NCBI GenBank assembly: GCA_963849695.1
Contig: CAWKIT010000021.1
Location: 13,762-77,761, forward strand
Source: DASSUW01 sp963849695
GTDB taxonomy: Bacteria > Actinomycetota > Thermoleophilia > Solirubrobacterales > Solirubrobacteraceae
DNA length: 64,000 nt
Direction of reading: 5' to 3'
The stretch's first letter is position 1. Each line of letters begins with the position of its first letter. The position numbers were made by a program, and so were the translations under genes. The notes under the pieces were generated by a model. That model did no database searches, was not told where the DNA came from, and saw only the letters and a program-made list of their open reading frames with translations. Below are positions 60,811 to 64,000 of the stretch, piece by piece.

Positions 60811-62003
60811 TTACAGGTAGCGCAGGAGCAAGCTGGCGTCGCGCACGATCCGTCGGACGACTCGCGGGTCCCGCCCGCCTTCACGCCGCCCTGGGCCGCT
60901 GCAGCCGGTGCGAGAGGTACGCGGGCTCAGCAGTCCCGAGAGCGCGCTCGCGATCGGCACCGCGATCTCGACCGGACCGAGACCGGAGTCAAACGACTCG
61001 CCCTCAGAGACGCTCGCCGCACCGGCGAGGACGACGAATCCGCCGAGAACCACCACGAACGGCGGGATCAGGAGCGCGGCTGGCTTCTCGTGCCCGTCCC
61101 AGGCCTTGGAGGCAAGCACCAGACCAGAACCGATCAGGTAGCCGACGAAGGGCAGGACGAAGCTCACGGCGAGCACCACCATCGCGGCGGTCTCGAGCCG
61201 CACACGCTCATGTGCGGGCGTACCCGCGCCCGCCTCCGCATCGGCGGCGGCCTGCGCCGCCTCGTCGAAGCGCTGCGCGAACTGCTCGGGCGTCTCGCCG
61301 GGCCGCGACGTCAGCTTCAGCTTCGCGTTGCGATGCAGCTCCAGCGCCTGCCGGGCCGCCAGCCGCCGGGCGATGTCGCGCTCCGCCTCGCGGAAGAACG
61401 ACGACTGGTCGATCGGCACGGTCGGGAACACGTAGCCGGCCGGGTCCGGGGCGGCCGCGACGAAGTCGCGGTCATCGAACTCGACGACGGTCTCCGGGTC
61501 GAGGTCGAGCCCCTCGTCGAGCGGGCCGTACAGCGCCTCGTACTCCTCGTGCTCGTCGAGCGCGGCCTTCGCGTCGTCGAAGCGGATGCTCACGCGAGCC
61601 GCGAGGTAGGCCCGCAGCTGCGCGCCGTTCGCGGCCGCGTCCAGCTGTGCCGCCCACGGTGCCGCGACATCGAGATACGCCACCGGGATTTCGGCGGCGA
61701 GAGACGGCGCGACCGGTGTGGCGTCCGTCTCGGGCGGCGGCGCAGGCGCCGTGGCGGCCGGCACGGCCGCGTCGCGCGTCAGCAGCGCCACCTGGTCGCG
61801 CGTCAGGGGCCCGCGCAGGTATCGACATCGCCCACCGAGTCGCGAAGCACCGCTCGGCGCGCTTCCTCCAGCAGCACTATCCCGAGGCCGGTCTTGCCGG
61901 AGCCGGTCATGCCGACGATCACGCCGTGCGTGGTCAGATCCTCAGACTCGGCGGCGAGCGGTTCGCCCGACTCGACGCGGGCTCCGAGGAGCAGTTCCGC
62001 CAC
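60811..62003 (-). pseudogene. HerA/DUF853-type ATPase with large internal deletion
   Basis: ATG 62003 starts MAELLLGARVESGEPLAAES and reaches DLTTHGVIVGMTGSGKTGLG, a Walker A site at about residues 31-38, then VLLEEARRA. Full-length relatives then continue for several hundred residues. Here the sequence goes straight to the family's C-terminal part: FATRWAMS, a frameshift near 61823, then YLRGPLTRDQVALLTRD. An acidic helical stretch (DEHEEYEALYGPLDEG) and two C-terminal hydrophobic segments follow. Walker B and the central ATPase core are missing. It is a decayed gene or an assembly deletion. Confidence 0.65.
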
Positions 62004-62065
62004 GGGTCCAGTGTAATTCCCGCCTGATCGAGAAGCTCCGGGGACCTGGGCTCTACGATTCGCGC

Positions 62066-62254
62066 GTGGCCGGTCGCTGGACGTCGATCCTCGTGAGCCT
62101 CGCGGCGGCGATGCTGCTGATCGTGCTCGTCGACGGCTGGGCGATCGCGTTCTTGCCGAGGGTGGTCGAGAAGATCGTCATCTCGGCCGCCTTCGTCGTG
62201 CTCGTCGTCGTCGCGGTCCAGGAGTTGAAGGGCCGCGATCGGCAGCGAGCCTAG
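62066..62254 (+). CDS. Small two-helix membrane protein
   Basis: 62 aa from GTG 62066. Two hydrophobic segments, ILVSLAAAMLLIVLVDGWAI and KIVISAAFVVLVVVAVQEL, flank a short loop, and the tail KGRDRQRA is basic. The RBS is weak. It lies between the divergent ATPase remnant and the convergent DUF6325-like gene, whose stop it overlaps by four bases. No family known. Confidence 0.5.
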   Translation: MAGRWTSILVSLAAAMLLIVLVDGWAIAFLPRVVEKIVISAAFVVLVVVAVQELKGRDRQRA

Positions 62255-63030
62255 TCGGGCTCGTCGCCGAGCGCGTCCTGGGCCTCGGCGATCGCCGCCT
62301 GCACCATCGCGGACTCGATCAGGCCCGCGGTGACGAGCGCGTCGATCGCGGCCTCCGCCTCGGGCTCGTGCAGGAACCCGGTGTCGACGAGGACGCGGAC
62401 GACCTGCGCCGCCCCCAGTGACCGGTCCTCGATCGAGCCGGTGCCTGAATCGGCGAAGCGCTCCAGCGCGTCGATCAGCGCCGCGCCGCGCGCCGCCTCG
62501 GCGAGCTCGATCGCGGCTTCGGCTTCCGCCCGCGCCTGGATCTCCGCTCCGACGATCATCACCACCTCGGGCGTCAGGAAGCCCTGGCCGAGCAGCCGCC
62601 CGCCGGCCTCGCGCACCACCTCGCGCAGGCGGCCGGCCCACAGGTGCTCGACGAGCACCGCGGCCGCGTAGTCGCCGGGGCCGATCTCGTCGGTCAGGCG
62701 CCGCAGATCCTCGAGCGCGAAGCCGGTCGTGCGGGCGAACGCCTCCGCCGTATGCCCGGCCCCGTTGCCGCCCGCGCCGTTGGCTCCGAGCAGGTGGGCG
62801 ATCGCCCGGTTCGGCTGGTCGGTCGCGGCGGCGAGCACCGGGTTGAGGTCGATCTCGGTGAGCTTGCCTTCCTCCGAGCGGTGGAACAGCCGGGCATCGA
62901 GCACCCGGACCATGCCGCGACCGCTCAGGAGCCCCAGCTCGCGCGCGATGTCGCCGCGGAAGCGCTCGGTGGTCTCGAACCCGACGAGAACGATCTGGAG
63001 CGGGCCGACGTTGGGTTCCTCGTCGCTCAT
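62251..63030 (-). CDS. DUF6325/DUF1269-like protein
   Basis: 259 aa. The N-terminal half reads PLQIVLVGFETTERFRGDIA, RELGLLSGRGMVRVLDARLF and AAAVLVEHLWAGRLREVVRE, the pattern of DUF6325/DUF1269 proteins that estimate membrane- or stress-related roles. The C-terminal 100 residues are Ala/Glu-rich helices with an oligomerisation look (RAEAEAAIELAEAARGAAL) and a SHOCT-like end (AQVVRVLVDTGFLHEPEAEA). Function unknown. Confidence 0.6.
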   Translation of the reverse strand: MSDEEPNVGPLQIVLVGFETTERFRGDIARELGLLSGRGMVRVLDARLFHRSEEGKLTEIDLNPVLAAATDQPNRAIAHLLGANGAGGNGAGHTAEAFARTTGFALEDLRRLTDEIGPGDYAAAVLVEHLWAGRLREVVREAGGRLLGQGFLTPEVVMIVGAEIQARAEAEAAIELAEAARGAALIDALERFADSGTGSIEDRSLGAAQVVRVLVDTGFLHEPEAEAAIDALVTAGLIESAMVQAAIAEAQDALGDEPD

Positions 63031-63062
63031 GCGCGAAGTCTAAGGGGGGCGAGATCTGTTTC

Positions 63063-63096
63063 GTCCTGCCTAGCTGTCGGTGTGCGACAGCAGGAC
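63063..63096. repeat. Palindromic element, left of the DUF559 gene
   Basis: The outer arms GTCCTG (63063-63068) and CAGGAC (63091-63096) enclose the inner arms GCTGTCG (63073-63079) and CGACAGC (63085-63091), with loop GTGTG. The proposed GTG start codon (63082) lies in the loop. A closely related palindrome occurs at the other end of the gene. Confidence 0.7.
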
Positions 63097-64000
63097 AGGA
63101 CGGTCGAGCAGGGACTCGCGCGGTTGGCGGGGACTGCGCACGGGGTGGTTCGGCGCGACCAGCTGTTAGACGCCGGCGTCACCGAGGCCGAGATCAGGAC
63201 CCGGATGCGTCGAGGCACGCTGATCCGCGTTCACCGAGGCATCTACCGGGTCGGGCACCGGGCGCCGAGCGTCGAGGCCGGTATCTCGCGGCGGTCTGGG
63301 CTTGTGGGGAAGGACGCGCTGCTGTGTGGGCTGGCGGCGGCGTATCTGCTCGCGTTGCTGGTGGATGGCGTGGCTCCGCGGGCGGAGGTGCTGGCGCGTG
63401 GTGAACGGCGCATCGAAGGAGTGCGGGTCAGGCGCTCGCGCGGGCTCGATGATTGCGACGGTTCGTGTGGCGCGGCGTTCCGGTCACGTCGGTCGCGCGG
63501 ACGATGGTGGACCTGGCCTCGGTGCTCTCCCTAAGTGCTCTCGCCCGTGCCTTCCACGAGGCCGGGATCCGGTACGGCACGACGCCCGCCCAGGTTGAGG
63601 CCGTGCTCGGCGGCGCCGCAGGAGCCCGGGTGCGGCGAACCTGCGCGCGGTCATTCACGGCGACGAGCCTGTCCTGCTCAGCTTCCTCGAGCGGCGCTTC
63701 CGGCGGCTCCTGCGGGAGGCCGGCCTGCCCTTGCCGGTGACGAACCGGCCGGCCGGCGGGCGCCGGATCGACGCTCGCTGGCCCGAGCACCGGCTGACGG
63801 TGGAGCTCGACAGCTACCGCTTTCACGGCTCGCGCCACGCCTGGGAGCGCGACCGCCGTCGCGAGCGCGAGGCACGAGCCCGTGGAGACGACTTCGGCGC
63901 TTCACCTTCGGTGACGTGGAGGAGCCTGGCGCCATGCTGGCCGAGCTTTCCTCGGTCTGTCCTGACCTGCTGTCGCTGAGCGACAGCTACTCAGGACCAA
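63082..64000 (+). CDS. DUF559-domain protein with AbiEi-like N-terminus, frameshifted
   Basis: GTG 63082 begins VRQQDRTVEQGLARLAGTAH. GVVRRDQLLDAGVTEAEIRT and LIRVHRGIYRVGHRAPS form the AbiEi-type winged helix. Frames then shift near 63300, 63460, 63640 and 63893. Segments include LCGLAAAYLLALLVDG, FVWRGVPVTSVARTMVDLAS and ALARAFHEAGIRYGT. The C-terminal Vsr/DUF559-like nuclease fold has RRIDARWPEHRLTVELDSYR, FHGSRHAWERDRRRE and FTFGDVEEPGAMLAEL. Catalytic Asp and Glu of the nuclease core appear present. In the last frame no stop is reached before the window edge; a TGA at 63977 lies in another frame. Confidence 0.7.
63959..63997. repeat. Palindromic element, right of the DUF559 gene
   Basis: The outer arms GTCCTGA (63959-63965) and TCAGGAC (63991-63997) enclose the inner arms GCTGTCGCT (63969-63977) and AGCGACAGC (63979-63987), with one base between. 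The 3-base gaps CCT and TAC separate the stems. Outer and inner arms repeat those of the element at 63063-63096. Confidence 0.75.

Noticed and set aside
1..64000. Prophage, integrase, transposase or CRISPR array
   Set aside because: No integrase, transposase, phage structural gene or regularly spaced repeat was seen in any frame.

Overview
The window reads as chromosome of a very GC-rich actinobacterium. The gene mix (an actinobacterial VLRF1-type peptidyl-tRNA hydrolase, a BTAD/AAA regulator, an HD-GYP protein ending in a LuxR helix-turn-helix, a CopC-CopD fusion, a DUF559 protein with an AbiEi-like N-terminus, many FAD-linked oxidases) suggests Thermoleophilia/Solirubrobacterales. That placement is inference from gene content, not a computed assignment. 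No rRNA, phage or CRISPR array was seen.

Layout. 1-6.6 kb (+): end of an unknown gene, cupin, PLP decarboxylase, type-4 FAD oxidase, HD-GYP/LuxR regulator, SAM methyltransferase. 6.6-18.4 kb (-): BBE-type FAD oxidase, class II glutamine amidotransferase, Cys-rich secreted protein, secreted M14 carboxypeptidase, second BBE oxidase, a 1,100-aa BTAD/AAA regulator, MmcQ/YjbR protein. 18.4-24.0 kb: a C-poor, stop-riddled and frameshifted stretch in which conserved proteins are still legible: an unknown protein, a sorbitol-dehydrogenase-like subunit, a GMC oxidoreductase, a VioB-type ferritin-like protein, and the C-terminal half of an adenylate cyclase/AAA/TPR protein on the other strand. I read it as corrupted consensus rather than biology. 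24-35 kb: Crp/Fnr regulator, a possible two-peptide operon with a strong terminator, SRPBCC protein, aldo/keto reductases, cupredoxin lipoprotein, Ldh2-type dehydrogenase, VLRF1, and a sugar isomerase/Gfo-Idh pair. 35-45 kb: copper cluster (CopC-CopD plus two membrane proteins), EamA and divergent MocR regulator, P-II-like and universal stress proteins, subtilase, tadA, tRNA-Ser(CGA), secreted AttH/CrtC-like protein.

45.4-59.4 kb is a direct tandem duplication of about 6.97 kb (MMPL transporter, VOC protein, DUF4242 protein, EamA, LysR, M29 aminopeptidase, tRNA-Ser). Each inner boundary gene is damaged: the first tRNA-Ser(GGA) is cut in its T-arm, and the second MMPL gene has lost its native end and runs into antisense tRNA and aminopeptidase sequence. 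59.4-64 kb holds a dynamin/Era-like GTPase with a DUF697-like tail, a HerA/DUF853-type ATPase with most of its middle missing, a small membrane protein, a DUF6325-like protein, and a DUF559/AbiEi gene bracketed by two related palindromes.

Working together: the 29-34 kb genes look like sugar or polyol oxidation and reduction; the 35-38 kb genes look like copper handling; the duplicated block pairs exporters with divergent regulators. Many single-base frameshifts outside the corrupted segment point to residual indel error in the assembly, so broken genes should not be taken as true pseudogenes without read support.
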